Shown here one piece after another: positions 16,001 through 25,449 of a stretch of 46,408 nucleotides of DNA. Numbering within the stretch: the first letter of the stretch is position 1; each line of letters starts with the position of its first letter. A program made the translations under genes and the position numbers. The notes under the pieces were generated by a model. The model was given only the letters and a program-made list of their open reading frames with translations. It did not search any database and had not been told where the DNA came from. Origin of the DNA: Candidatus Gastranaerophilales bacterium (lineage in GTDB: Bacteria > Cyanobacteriota > Vampirovibrionia > Gastranaerophilales > Gastranaerophilaceae); NCBI GenBank assembly GCA_947589115.1, contig CANPZP010000006.1, positions 1-46,408 on the forward strand. The letters are read 5' to 3'.

Positions 16001-18146
16001 TTTTTACTCTCGAAATAACCTCGTCCCAATCATTTGGTTTCTTCTGCTTAAATATTCTTACACTATCATACCACGGAGTCTTTTCAGTATCATAAAACCA
16101 GCGCCACTCAGGAAAATAGGGAAGAAGTAAAAAAGTTTTAACCCCTAATGCCCCCGCAAAATTCGCTATCGCCGAATCTATAGTTATCAATACATCAATA
16201 TTTTTTAAAAATCCGCCGGTATCCGTAAAATTTTTTATATAAGGCTTTAAATCAATTATATTTAATTCTTTCATTATTTTGTCCGAATCAACCCCCGTAT
16301 CAGTGACTTGGAAAGAATATAATTGTATATTCTTTAATTCTGCCAATTGTTTAAATTTTGACACTTCTAAAGACCTGTTGTACAAAATTGACGGATTTCC
16401 CTGCCAAAATAATCCCGCTTTTATTTTATCGGTTTTCATTATATCAATTTTTGCTTTTTCTTTTATAACTTCACTGCTTACTTTTAAATAACCCCCTGAC
16501 TTTTTTATATCATGAAAATCTGTATTTATATGATAAAAAATACAAAATAAAGGAGTAGCATAATCATATGAATCTTCTGATAATTTGGTAGATTCATCAT
16601 ACACTTCTATATCAGGAAAATTATATTTGATTATGTCGTAACAAGGTTTATCCACTAACAGTATAATTTTTTTTGCCAATTTTTTGATATCGTCAATATA
16701 ACGAATTACCATAAAAATATCGCCAATACCGTGCATGGAATATAAAAGAAGAGTTTTATCTTTTATATTTTCATTATGCCATTGTTTTTTAATATATTTT
16801 TTTCTTATTTCATTACTATTAATATATTCCTCTTTTTTTAAGTGAGCAAACGAATTTTCGTCTATATTATATCTTTCTCCGATATTTAAACGGTGAAACA
16901 TTGACCTTAGTTTATTTTCTGTTTCTCTTTGAGAATTTATTTTTGTATGTATTTTAAAGAAGTAATCCTTTACTTTATTAAAATTTTTATCCCTTAAATA
17001 ATTAGATAAATAATCATACATTGAGTCAATATCATCATTTAAAAGAAAGGGTTCTATTAATTTTGCGGCCTTTTCCGTTAATCCCCTTTGAGAATACATC
17101 TCTGCCAGTCCCATTGATGCCGAATAATTACCTTCCGGTTGTATTTTTCTTGATTTTAAGTACATTTTTTCCGCTTCGTCTAATTTATACAATGATTTTA
17201 GCGCAAATCCGCAAAGATTATAGTTTTCATATGATGACGGTTCTAATTCTATTAATTTTTTAGCTATTTCATAGGTTTTTTCATAATTAAACATTGAATT
17301 ATAAATAAAATACATATTCATTAATATTTCCGTATCATCCGGAAATATATCAATAGCTTTTTCCAAGTATCTTATTGCACTTTCTTTATCTATTTTACAC
17401 AGAGTGAAAGCATTGTTTAATACGGCACGTTTATGCTTGGGGTTAATTTCTAACGTCTTATTAAAATATTTAACCGCATTATCTATATCATTTTTATTTT
17501 TATAAATACATCCTGTTCTGTATAAAAGTTCCTCCTCAGCTTTTATGGATTCTGATTTTAGTAAATATTTTAACTCTTCATCTTCATTATTAATTCTTTG
17601 ATATAAGCCTGCAATATGAATGTTTAATTCAAAGTCATCCTTAAGTGTTTTATATGCTTTCAGGGCATATTTTAATGCGTTTTCAATATCATTTAATTTT
17701 AAATAACATACTGATAAATTAAATAAATCAACGTCTGTTAATTTATGTGATTTTGCCATGGTTAAATATAAATTAACAGCATCATAAGGCATATTTGCTT
17801 TGTTGTAAGAAGATAATAACAAATTACAAACTTCAAGATTATCAGAGGGTAATGTTTTTAAAATATCAATTGCAATCTCGAATTTATTATCGTAATAATA
17901 AACTTTTGCAAGTGAAAGCTTAACCTCCTGAGAATTTGTATTCATATATATATTGGTAAGCAAATCAACGGCATATTCATAGTTTTTCAATGATATATTC
18001 AATTGCGCATACAAGAACTGCAGATTATAATCTTTAGGATTGTAATCAATGATTTTATCATAAATTTCTTTTGCTTTAACCAGATTTCCCGATACATGAA
18101 GATTATACGCTTCATCCGACAATTGTTTGTAAAGTTTATCATCCAT
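15984..18146 (-). CDS. TPR protein fused to GT9-like glycosyltransferase domain (B)
   Basis: 720 aa, a paralogue of the next gene with the same order: TPR array (about 1-400), a linker of about 60 residues (TKINSQRETENKLRSMFHRL...), then the GT9-like domain with YSMHGIGDIFMVIRY, GLFWQGN, VLITIDSAIANFAGALGVKTFLLLP and WRWFYDTEKTPWYDSVRIFKQ. The first motif has HGIGD rather than the GLGD of its partner. The ATG lacks a clear Shine-Dalgarno. It starts 40 bp after the glycogen synthase stop, so read-through from that gene is likely. The duplication suggests two related transferases acting on different acceptors, or a heteromeric pair. Confidence 0.83.
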   Translation of the reverse strand: MDDKLYKQLSDEAYNLHVSGNLVKAKEIYDKIIDYNPKDYNLQFLYAQLNISLKNYEYAVDLLTNIYMNTNSQEVKLSLAKVYYYDNKFEIAIDILKTLPSDNLEVCNLLLSSYNKANMPYDAVNLYLTMAKSHKLTDVDLFNLSVCYLKLNDIENALKYALKAYKTLKDDFELNIHIAGLYQRINNEDEELKYLLKSESIKAEEELLYRTGCIYKNKNDIDNAVKYFNKTLEINPKHKRAVLNNAFTLCKIDKESAIRYLEKAIDIFPDDTEILMNMYFIYNSMFNYEKTYEIAKKLIELEPSSYENYNLCGFALKSLYKLDEAEKMYLKSRKIQPEGNYSASMGLAEMYSQRGLTEKAAKLIEPFLLNDDIDSMYDYLSNYLRDKNFNKVKDYFFKIHTKINSQRETENKLRSMFHRLNIGERYNIDENSFAHLKKEEYINSNEIRKKYIKKQWHNENIKDKTLLLYSMHGIGDIFMVIRYIDDIKKLAKKIILLVDKPCYDIIKYNFPDIEVYDESTKLSEDSYDYATPLFCIFYHINTDFHDIKKSGGYLKVSSEVIKEKAKIDIMKTDKIKAGLFWQGNPSILYNRSLEVSKFKQLAELKNIQLYSFQVTDTGVDSDKIMKELNIIDLKPYIKNFTDTGGFLKNIDVLITIDSAIANFAGALGVKTFLLLPYFPEWRWFYDTEKTPWYDSVRIFKQKKPNDWDEVISRVKNEFKV

Positions 18147-18186
18147 AATAAAATGGTATATTATGTTTGAAATTTATGCAAGAAAA

Positions 18187-20892
18187 TTAAGCTGAAACCT
18201 CAGGAAGAGTTTGTCTGTCCTTACCGAATAAATCAAGATAATCGTAGATAGGTCCTTGTCTGTTCGGCTGAGTCCAGCTGAAATCTTCCCCTAATGAATC
18301 AGAAACCATTTTATTGTATTGTTCTTTATCATTAAAGTATATATTTAAACCTTTTTTCATTGCTTCATAAAATTGTTTCGCATCAAGAGGTTTCGATTTA
18401 TCGGTTAAAATACCGTTAGTTTTATCGTTTCTGTTTACGGTATCAACAATACCTCCAACAGCGCTGCCGATAACGGGAGTACCTACCGCAAATGCTTCAC
18501 CTTGGGTTAAACCGCAAGGTTCAAATATACTGGGAAGGAGGAAGAAATCTGATGCCGCCGTAATAGCACTCATAGGTGCAAATCCGTGGGCAAATATTAT
18601 TCTTTTTGAATCTTCGTCAGATAATTTTTTATTTTTTAAATCTTCAATTTTCTTCCTGTGAGAACCGTCTTCTCCGTCTTGTCCTGCAATATAAAATATC
18701 GGTTTCGGTTTTCCGGGAAAATCATGCTCCCAATTTTTCATAAGCATTTCTATTGCATCAGACATTATTCCGATACCTTTTTGTGTAACAAGTCTGCCGA
18801 CGGAAGAAATAATCGGAGTTTGAATTATCTCTTCAGCAGGTAAATTTTCAAGCTTTGTTGCTCCTTTTTCATCTACAAATTCCAATTTATCCGTAAGTGA
18901 CCTTACTCTTGCAATATCTTGAGTATTTTTTGTCAGGTCATTTTTATAAGAAAACGGAACCATATAGTTATTATAAAAATTAATTTTATTGTTTGTTCTT
19001 GCAGACATAACTTCATCAATTGATGATTGTTTATTGTATGTATCAAATACAAGACCTGTTTGCTTTTTAATTAAATTTTCTTTTGCTTCAATAGATAAAT
19101 TATTAAAGTCATTACCGTTTATTACACCGAATAAAGACCCTGTATTATTTCTTTGAGTTAATGCCCATCTTAATTCATCCGATAATTCCGGATGTTCGTC
19201 AGAAACTAATTCCTGAGCATAGTTTTTTGAAACGGGGCAGAAGTAATCACTTAAACATATACCCATATTTAAAAGGTTTGTATGATTTGCTGATGAATCT
19301 TGAGCATTCATTAATAATACATTATTAAGATTCTTTAATCCTTTATCCTTCGGGTTAGTTTCTTGTGCTTTTGTATCGGCATTTTGAACAATTTCATATG
19401 CAAATTTGTCAAATAAAGTATTTAAAATATTTGAGGTTGACTGTTTTCTTTGAACACTATCATTGTTCATTCTTGTAGACCCCTGATACATAGCGTTATG
19501 ACCTATGGTAATTATGTTTAAATCAGATAATTTATCGGCGGCACTATCGGATAATTTGCCGTATGCGTTTTCCATAGGGGCTTTATATCTTATTAAAGCT
19601 GCAATAGGGGAAGCCTGCCAATCATTAAGAATTAGCCCGTCAGGCGCTTTTACCGAATCAAAAACTTCTTTATTTTCAATTTTCAAATCTTTAGCACTAT
19701 TTATATCTTCTTTTGCTTTTGCAAATTCATAGACCGCTTTAGAGAAAAATGCAAATTTTTCCGCTTCTTCTGACTTGTTTGAGTCGTTGTATATTGTACC
19801 GTTGAAGTAATTGTCATTTTTTATAAATATTAGCTGTTTATTATTTCCGTATTCATCTTTTGAATTATGAACAAATACATCAACATTTTCTATTTTTGAC
19901 TGCCCGTTTCTGTATGCTTCAACTTTAAACGATGCAGCCTTTTCAAGATTAAATGATTTATTGGAATATGTGTAAATATATTTTCCGTTTTCTTCACGGA
20001 ATGACGATAATCCGGGTTCCTGATACATGGGAATAAATGTCGGAGTTTCCACACCGAGTTTAGTATTGTTATTTTGAATATCAACCGGAACTGAACCTAA
20101 ACCTCCTTCTTTAACAGGAGCAAATTCCGAAGTAACAGACCATAATACCGGATGTTCTTTTGTTATTGGTTTTATATTCGGCGCAGAATACAGATGCTTA
20201 GGAGCAGCCGTTTGTATCTGTTTGATTGCATTCATGTATTTTTGTGAATTTCTTCTCAATGATTCATTATTGATTAATAAGTTAACCCCGTTTACGGACT
20301 TTGTGTATTTATGATTTAATCCGCTGTTTGACAAATCAGATGCACTTTGTGCGGCATTATATGCATCATTACTTCTTGCATCAATATTATCAAATCTTTG
20401 TTTGACTTTATCTGTTATTTCATCTTTGTCATCTGCGGTTAATTGCCCTGTTGTATAAGCACCGCCTACACCTCCAAGTGCTATAAGCAACTTCCAAATT
20501 TTACTGTTATCACTCTTTATTGCCTGAGTTTCAACTGCAATATTTTCAGCCGCCTGCTTTATTTGTGCGGCACTCTGCTCTTTTACAACATCAAGCTCTT
20601 TTGAAAGCTTTTGTATCTCTTCTTTCAATATATTATTATTTTTAATAAAATTCTTATTGGAAATTTTATATGTAATAAGTGCGGTAACGGGTATGGCGAT
20701 TAAGGGAAGTGCAATCGGAACAGCGGTTTTAATTCCTTTTATTATTTTCTCTTTCTTGCTTGCTTTTTCATCTGCTTCTTTATTTTTATTTACATCTTTT
20801 GTTACGGCATTCTTTTGTGATGCAGTTGGTACAGCATTACTGAAGTTTGCGGAACTTTTTGCAGAAATATCTGAAAATACGCTTACACTCAT
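18187..20892 (-). CDS. glgA: Glycogen/starch synthase (GT5) with membrane-anchored N-terminal extension
   Basis: 901 aa, against about 480-530 for usual GlgA. The GT5 catalytic part begins near residue 248 (WSVTSEFAPVKEGGLGSVP; the K-x-G-G-L-G ADP-glucose site at 261-266) and ends with the GT-B C-domain: SSVGRLVTQKG and E791-x7-E799 in FEPCGLTQGEA. The first 247 residues are extra: an N-terminal stretch with ANFSNA, a hydrophobic segment at about 53-75, a probable coiled coil (about 85-125), a second hydrophobic segment (about 134-147) and a polar linker. This suggests the enzyme is tied to the inner membrane. There are also insertions in the N-domain (about 440-560). AGGGG precedes the ATG. 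Confidence 0.88.
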   Translation of the reverse strand: MSVSVFSDISAKSSANFSNAVPTASQKNAVTKDVNKNKEADEKASKKEKIIKGIKTAVPIALPLIAIPVTALITYKISNKNFIKNNNILKEEIQKLSKELDVVKEQSAAQIKQAAENIAVETQAIKSDNSKIWKLLIALGGVGGAYTTGQLTADDKDEITDKVKQRFDNIDARSNDAYNAAQSASDLSNSGLNHKYTKSVNGVNLLINNESLRRNSQKYMNAIKQIQTAAPKHLYSAPNIKPITKEHPVLWSVTSEFAPVKEGGLGSVPVDIQNNNTKLGVETPTFIPMYQEPGLSSFREENGKYIYTYSNKSFNLEKAASFKVEAYRNGQSKIENVDVFVHNSKDEYGNNKQLIFIKNDNYFNGTIYNDSNKSEEAEKFAFFSKAVYEFAKAKEDINSAKDLKIENKEVFDSVKAPDGLILNDWQASPIAALIRYKAPMENAYGKLSDSAADKLSDLNIITIGHNAMYQGSTRMNNDSVQRKQSTSNILNTLFDKFAYEIVQNADTKAQETNPKDKGLKNLNNVLLMNAQDSSANHTNLLNMGICLSDYFCPVSKNYAQELVSDEHPELSDELRWALTQRNNTGSLFGVINGNDFNNLSIEAKENLIKKQTGLVFDTYNKQSSIDEVMSARTNNKINFYNNYMVPFSYKNDLTKNTQDIARVRSLTDKLEFVDEKGATKLENLPAEEIIQTPIISSVGRLVTQKGIGIMSDAIEMLMKNWEHDFPGKPKPIFYIAGQDGEDGSHRKKIEDLKNKKLSDEDSKRIIFAHGFAPMSAITAASDFFLLPSIFEPCGLTQGEAFAVGTPVIGSAVGGIVDTVNRNDKTNGILTDKSKPLDAKQFYEAMKKGLNIYFNDKEQYNKMVSDSLGEDFSWTQPNRQGPIYDYLDLFGKDRQTLPEVSA

Positions 20893-20920
20893 ATAAAACC
20901 CCTATTCACACACAATTTAT

Positions 20921-20929
20921 ATAATACCA
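20921..20929 (-). promoter_or_regulatory. Extended -10 promoter of the glycogen synthase operon
   Basis: On the minus strand TGG-TATTAT matches an extended -10, about 22 nt plus a few bases before the ATG at 20892. No clear -35 is present. An AATGTTA...TAACATT inverted repeat lies further upstream at 20961-20982. Confidence 0.4.
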
Positions 20930-21109
20930 GTCAAACAAAAAAAATGCCTTTTTTTTAAAGAATGTTAAAATATTGTAACATTGTAAATATTTTAAATTTT
21001 ATGATTTTCATTATAAAATATTGATATAACGTTTAATTTAAGTGTGTGACTGAATAAGGCTCATTTTAAGTTAAACATATCAAGTAAAGCGCATATTACA
21101 GGTGGAGGC

Positions 21110-22921
21110 ATGAAGCTAAAAGATTCTCAAGCAGTTACATCATTTAATTACGGCTGGCTGCTTAAACGTATTTTTCCGTATATTAAGCCTTTTATGGGGA
21201 AGGTCATTCTCGGTTTTATAATTGCAATACCCGTCGGATTACTGGACGGCGTTGTTTCCTTTGCACTTAAACCGTATATGGATTACGTTATCGGAAAAAC
21301 AGATATTGTTTTATGGAACTACACTATTCCATATTCTTATCTTGCTTATGCTATGCCGTTTTTTATTATAGGTTTTGCTCTGTTTCAGGGCGTATTAAGG
21401 TATCTTAATTCATATTTAACAGATTGGACAAGTTTAAAAATCACAAATTCGGTTAAACAGGATTTGTTTTCCAGATTAGTATATATGGATACCTCTTTTT
21501 ATGACCAAAACTCCTCCGGAATTGTAATTAACAGATATTTAACTGACCCTGATACAGCATCAAGAGGTATTGTCGACCAAATAAAAACCATTATCGTTAG
21601 TTTTTTTGGTGCTATTTCTTTAATAGCTGTTATGATATACAGTTCATGGAAACTTGCTTTTGTCGGAGTTATTGTTCTTGCAGTAGCTTTTTTGCCTGTA
21701 CTGCTTATAAGAAAAAAAATTAAATCCGTATCTAATCAAAATACGGTAATCGTTGGTGATATTACAACAACAATGAATGAAACTTATTCGGGAAATAAAG
21801 TCGTTACCGCATATAATTTACAGGAGCGCCAAATAGAGAAATTTGACGAGGGTATTAAAGAAAGCTTTAATGTATTAATATCTTTGACTAAGCGTGTCGG
21901 CTGGATGTCGCCTATTATGTATTTAATAGCCTCTTTCGGAATTGCCTTCGTTTTGTATTACGGTACAAAATTAATTTATACAAATCAAATGACTCCCGGC
22001 TCTTTCGCTTCTTTCGTTACATCTCTGCTTCTGTTATACAAACCCATAAAAACCCTCGGCAACACATTAAGCGGTATTCAAACAATATTTGTGGCTTTGG
22101 GAAGGGTTTTTGAATTGTTTGATTATGTTCCTAAAATTATTGATAAAAATAATACTGATAAGTCAATCGAATTAACGTACGGAATAAAATTTGAAAATGT
22201 TAACTTCTCATACGATAATGAAAAAACTGTTTTAAATAACATAAATTTAGAGATAAAAAAGAACGAAACTCTTGCAATTGTCGGTAATTCAGGGGGCGGA
22301 AAATCCACTTTGGTAAACCTTATTCCAAGATTCTACGATATCAATTCAGGTTCAATTAAATTTGATAATACCGATATCAAAGAATTCAAACTTAAAGATT
22401 TAAGAAATAATATTGCATTTGTTTTTCAGGATAATTTTTTATTTACAGGCACAATTCGTGAAAATATTATGCTTGGTAAACCGAATGCAACAGATGAAGA
22501 ATTATACAATGCAATACGAGCATCACACCTTGATGAAGTTATTTATTCTCTCCCCAACGGATTAGAAACCGTTTTGGGAGAAAGAGGTTTGACCTTATCA
22601 GGAGGACAGCGCCAAAGAGTAGCTATTGCAAGAGCAATTATTAAAAACAGTCCCATTGTTATTCTTGATGAGGCTACATCAGCTCTGGATAATGAATCTG
22701 AAGCTATTGTTCAAAAAGCGCTTGATAACCTTATACAAAATAAAACAGTTCTGGTAATAGCCCACAGATTGTCTACAATTAAAAATGCAGACAGAATTGT
22801 GGTTATAAACGACGGACAAATTGTTGAAATAGGTACTCACGATGAACTGTTATCCCTTGAAAACGGACAGTATAAGCACTTATATGAAATGCAGTTTAAA
22901 AATAATGAAGTTACGGTATGA
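21110..22921 (+). CDS. MsbA-like ABC exporter (fused permease-ATPase)
   Basis: 603 aa half-transporter: six transmembrane segments in about residues 20-330, then the nucleotide-binding domain with Walker A GNSGGGKST (about 395-403), Q-loop FVFQDNFLF, signature LSGGQRQRVAIARA, Walker B IVILDEATSALD and the switch His in VIAHRLST. Exporters of this layout flip lipid A-core or other lipids and work as homodimers at the inner membrane. GGTGGAG precedes the ATG. It heads an operon with a UDP-sugar enzyme, an outer-membrane barrel and a Tic20-like protein, which supports an envelope lipid or glycolipid cargo rather than a drug. Confidence 0.92.
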   Translation: MKLKDSQAVTSFNYGWLLKRIFPYIKPFMGKVILGFIIAIPVGLLDGVVSFALKPYMDYVIGKTDIVLWNYTIPYSYLAYAMPFFIIGFALFQGVLRYLNSYLTDWTSLKITNSVKQDLFSRLVYMDTSFYDQNSSGIVINRYLTDPDTASRGIVDQIKTIIVSFFGAISLIAVMIYSSWKLAFVGVIVLAVAFLPVLLIRKKIKSVSNQNTVIVGDITTTMNETYSGNKVVTAYNLQERQIEKFDEGIKESFNVLISLTKRVGWMSPIMYLIASFGIAFVLYYGTKLIYTNQMTPGSFASFVTSLLLLYKPIKTLGNTLSGIQTIFVALGRVFELFDYVPKIIDKNNTDKSIELTYGIKFENVNFSYDNEKTVLNNINLEIKKNETLAIVGNSGGGKSTLVNLIPRFYDINSGSIKFDNTDIKEFKLKDLRNNIAFVFQDNFLFTGTIRENIMLGKPNATDEELYNAIRASHLDEVIYSLPNGLETVLGERGLTLSGGQRQRVAIARAIIKNSPIVILDEATSALDNESEAIVQKALDNLIQNKTVLVIAHRLSTIKNADRIVVINDGQIVEIGTHDELLSLENGQYKHLYEMQFKNNEVTV

Positions 22922-22931
22922 GGTAAAATAA

Positions 22932-23858
22932 TTGAAAAAAATACTTATAACAGGCGGTGCCGGATTTATCGGGTCACATCTTTGTCTAAAACTTCTCAAT
23001 GAAGGGAATTATATTATTTGCCTCGATAACTTCTATACGGGAGCTAAAAGGAATATAGAGCATTTAATGTCATATCCTGATTTTAAATTGGTTGAGCAAA
23101 GTGTAATCGAAAAATTTGATTGTGAAGTTGATGAAATATATAATCTGGCATGCCCGGCATCTCCAATCCATTATCAATCATCACCGATAGAAACAACAAA
23201 AGCTTCTGTTCTTGGAATATTAAATATGCTTGAATTGGCAAATAAGTATAATGCTAAAATCCTTCAAGCAAGCACAAGTGAAGTATACGGCGACCCAGTG
23301 GTACATCCTCAAATTGAATCATACTGGGGCAATGTAAATCCTATCGGCTTAAGATGCTGTTATGACGAGGGTAAAAGATGTGCAGAATCTTTAATGACGG
23401 ATTATTACAGGCAATATAACACAAATATCAGAATTGCAAGAATATTTAATACTTATGGCCCGAATATGGCGGTAAATGACGGAAGAGTTATTTCAAATTT
23501 TATTGTTCAGGCGCTTAAAAACGAACCTGTAACAATATATGGAAACGGCAATCAAACAAGGTCTTTCTGCTATGTTGATGATTTAATTAACGGATTAACT
23601 TCTTTAATGGAGAGTAATTTAAATTCGCCTGTTAATCTGGGTAATCCTGATGAGTATACAATGCTTGAACTTGCAAAATTAATTATAGATATTACAAATT
23701 CAAAATCACAAATAATATTTAAACCTCTTCCCGAGGATGACCCTGTTAAAAGGAAGCCGGATATTTCCCTTGCAAAAAAGACTCTTGGTTTTTCTCCTAC
23801 AGTTAGTATTAAAAACGGACTTATCAAAACTATAAATTACTTTAAGAATATTATTTAA
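22932..23858 (+). CDS. UDP-glucuronate decarboxylase-like SDR (UDP-xylose synthase)
   Basis: 308 aa, extended short-chain dehydrogenase. The NAD site is [11 protein letters not shown] (about 7-17); the catalytic Tyr and Lys are in CYDEGKR, with the Ser/Thr of ASTSEVYG. The '[14 protein letters not shown]' and '[18 protein letters not shown]' stretches are typical of UDP-glucuronate decarboxylases, which make UDP-xylose for cell-surface glycans. Translation starts at TTG: GAGGT is seven bases upstream and no ATG or GTG fits. It begins 10 nt after the ABC exporter stop. Other UDP-sugar epimerase or dehydratase activities remain possible. Confidence 0.88.
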   Translation: MKKILITGGAGFIGSHLCLKLLNEGNYIICLDNFYTGAKRNIEHLMSYPDFKLVEQSVIEKFDCEVDEIYNLACPASPIHYQSSPIETTKASVLGILNMLELANKYNAKILQASTSEVYGDPVVHPQIESYWGNVNPIGLRCCYDEGKRCAESLMTDYYRQYNTNIRIARIFNTYGPNMAVNDGRVISNFIVQALKNEPVTIYGNGNQTRSFCYVDDLINGLTSLMESNLNSPVNLGNPDEYTMLELAKLIIDITNSKSQIIFKPLPEDDPVKRKPDISLAKKTLGFSPTVSIKNGLIKTINYFKNII

Positions 23859-23864
23859 TTTTTT

Positions 23865-24983
23865 ATGTATAAATTTTTACTGATAATTTTAATAATTATA
23901 TTTGCTCAATTAAACTCATTAGCAATTGAAGAGGTTAATCTTGAAAAAGAGAATAAAGGTTTAGACTATATTTCTGATGTTTATTACGGAAAAGCTGAAA
24001 ACCAAGACAGTATTTCCCCCGTGTTTAAGCTTTTTACACAAAAAGGTCTGGTATTTGAAAATTCAAAAATAAATTCGGTAAAAGCAACTTTTTTATACGG
24101 CGGTGAAATGTCTTTCCTTCATTCTTCAAATGTAAGTGATTACTTTAAGCATGATTTTTCAGTTGTTGAACCTATGATTAGAGTCAATATGAATGAAAAT
24201 AAAACTCAAGCAATGTTTAATATTAATCTTACAAGAAATCTTGAAGGATATAGTAATGACTTTACTCAAAAAATCGGGAATTTATATGTATCACACAATA
24301 TAACCCCCGCCCAGAAAATACTTATTGGTCAAGGAGGCAGAGTTCCTAATACGTTTGACGGTTCAGAAACATATTACAATCAAGATACCGTTTTAAAAAC
24401 TCAATTGGGAAGAACATTCGGCAATACAAGATCAGCAGGTATAAGGAATATTGCCGAATATAAATATATGGACTATGATATCGGCGTATTTGACAGTACA
24501 AGATATATGAAAGATTTTGGACATGGATTTGAGTTCGCCGGTAAAATATTATTTAAACCTTTTGCTGATTATGAAAGCGAGGTTTCGAATTTTAAAATCG
24601 GAGCAAGTTATAATACCGGTGAATACTACGGAAGTTATAAACAGTATTCCCTTTTTTCAGGATATGATTATAAAAATTTCCACGTTAAAACAGAATATGC
24701 AAATGCTGACGGATATAACGGAATAAATTTTTCTCAAGATAAAGCAGACGGATTTTATACAACTTTTTCTTATGACATTAACCCTAAAATTTCAATTTTG
24801 GGAAGGTACGATTATTTTACACCAAATAAAAATTATTATTCTTCAAATATGCAGGAATATACACTCGGGCTTACATATAAGCCTTTTAAAAATATGAAAT
24901 TAATGCTTAACGCAGTAAGAAGAAATTACGAAAAAGGCAGTGATTCAAATATGATTTTATTTGCTACTAAATTCATTATTTAG
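23865..24983 (+). CDS. Outer-membrane beta-barrel protein
   Basis: 372 aa with a signal peptide (MYKFLLIILIIIFAQLNSLA) and then alternating polar/hydrophobic strands rich in Tyr, Phe, Gly and Asn, such as YNTGEYYGSYKQYSLFSGYDYKNFHVKTEY; the last strand ends in FATKFII with an aromatic-rich stretch. This is the pattern of an outer-membrane channel or porin-like barrel. I cannot assign a family. The ATG follows the preceding stop by 6 nt with no Shine-Dalgarno, so it is probably translated by coupling. The position behind the exporter and sugar gene suggests a role in envelope transport. Confidence 0.75.
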   Translation: MYKFLLIILIIIFAQLNSLAIEEVNLEKENKGLDYISDVYYGKAENQDSISPVFKLFTQKGLVFENSKINSVKATFLYGGEMSFLHSSNVSDYFKHDFSVVEPMIRVNMNENKTQAMFNINLTRNLEGYSNDFTQKIGNLYVSHNITPAQKILIGQGGRVPNTFDGSETYYNQDTVLKTQLGRTFGNTRSAGIRNIAEYKYMDYDIGVFDSTRYMKDFGHGFEFAGKILFKPFADYESEVSNFKIGASYNTGEYYGSYKQYSLFSGYDYKNFHVKTEYANADGYNGINFSQDKADGFYTTFSYDINPKISILGRYDYFTPNKNYYSSNMQEYTLGLTYKPFKNMKLMLNAVRRNYEKGSDSNMILFATKFII

Positions 24984-25009
24984 TATAATATAATACTGTT
25001 GGAGTATTA
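24984..25009 (+). promoter_or_regulatory. TATAAT box and Shine-Dalgarno hairpin before the Tic20-like gene
   Basis: TATAAT (24984-24989) is followed by TAATACT (24991-24997), a GTTGG loop and AGTATTA (25003-25009), a perfect 7-bp stem. The GGAG Shine-Dalgarno is split between loop and stem, eight bases before ATG. A folded message would hide it. Confidence 0.4.
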
Positions 25010-25011
25010 GT

Positions 25012-25449
25012 ATGCAAAATAATAATTATAAAGTTCTGCCTTTAGAAAAAATAATTTCATTTCTTTCTTATACATCTATGGGTATTGTAGGTTTAATATG
25101 GATTATAATTGCTCACTTTATGGGCAGAAAATTAAGATTTTTTCTTATGTATAATATTGCACAATCCATGATAATTTCCGTTATATTAGCTATATTTAAA
25201 CTTTCGATTGATTTATTACTCTTCTTAATTTCAAAAATCCCGTTTTTGGATTTTATTGCTGCATTAATTAACTTAATTATTTCTATTAAAATAGTTAGAT
25301 TCCAAACTTTGGGATTTTCGTTTAATATTATTGAAATTTTGGTATTCTTAATGCTTATATACATTTGTATAGGCGTATTTTTGGGCAGAATTTTTTACAT
25401 TCCTTATTTGACGGACTTAATGAAAAAAATTGTTAAACAAAGTGATTAA
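25012..25449 (+). CDS. Tic20-like integral membrane protein
   Basis: 145 aa with about four transmembrane segments. The order 'KIISFLSYTSMGIVGL', 'GRKLRFFLMYNIAQSMIISV' and a C-terminal 'CIGVFLGRIFYIPYLTDLMKKIV' matches the layout of Tic20-like proteins of Cyanobacteria (a 'RFN..QA' helix and a final 'GR.P.IP..S.A' segment). Tic20 is a component of the chloroplast inner-membrane protein translocon; the bacterial role is unknown. The assignment rests on pattern only. The stop overlaps that of the convergent SIS gene by 4 bp. Confidence 0.55.
   Translation: MQNNNYKVLPLEKIISFLSYTSMGIVGLIWIIIAHFMGRKLRFFLMYNIAQSMIISVILAIFKLSIDLLLFLISKIPFLDFIAALINLIISIKIVRFQTLGFSFNIIEILVFLMLIYICIGVFLGRIFYIPYLTDLMKKIVKQSD

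Noticed and set aside
13973-18146. Repetitive DNA that could be taken for a repeat array
   Set aside because: The periodicity comes from degenerate TPR codons of 34 residues; no identical direct repeats or spacers as in CRISPR.
20961-20982. AATGTTA...TAACATT inverted repeat as an operator
   Set aside because: Short, AT-only apart from one base per arm and away from the -10; cannot be told from chance here.
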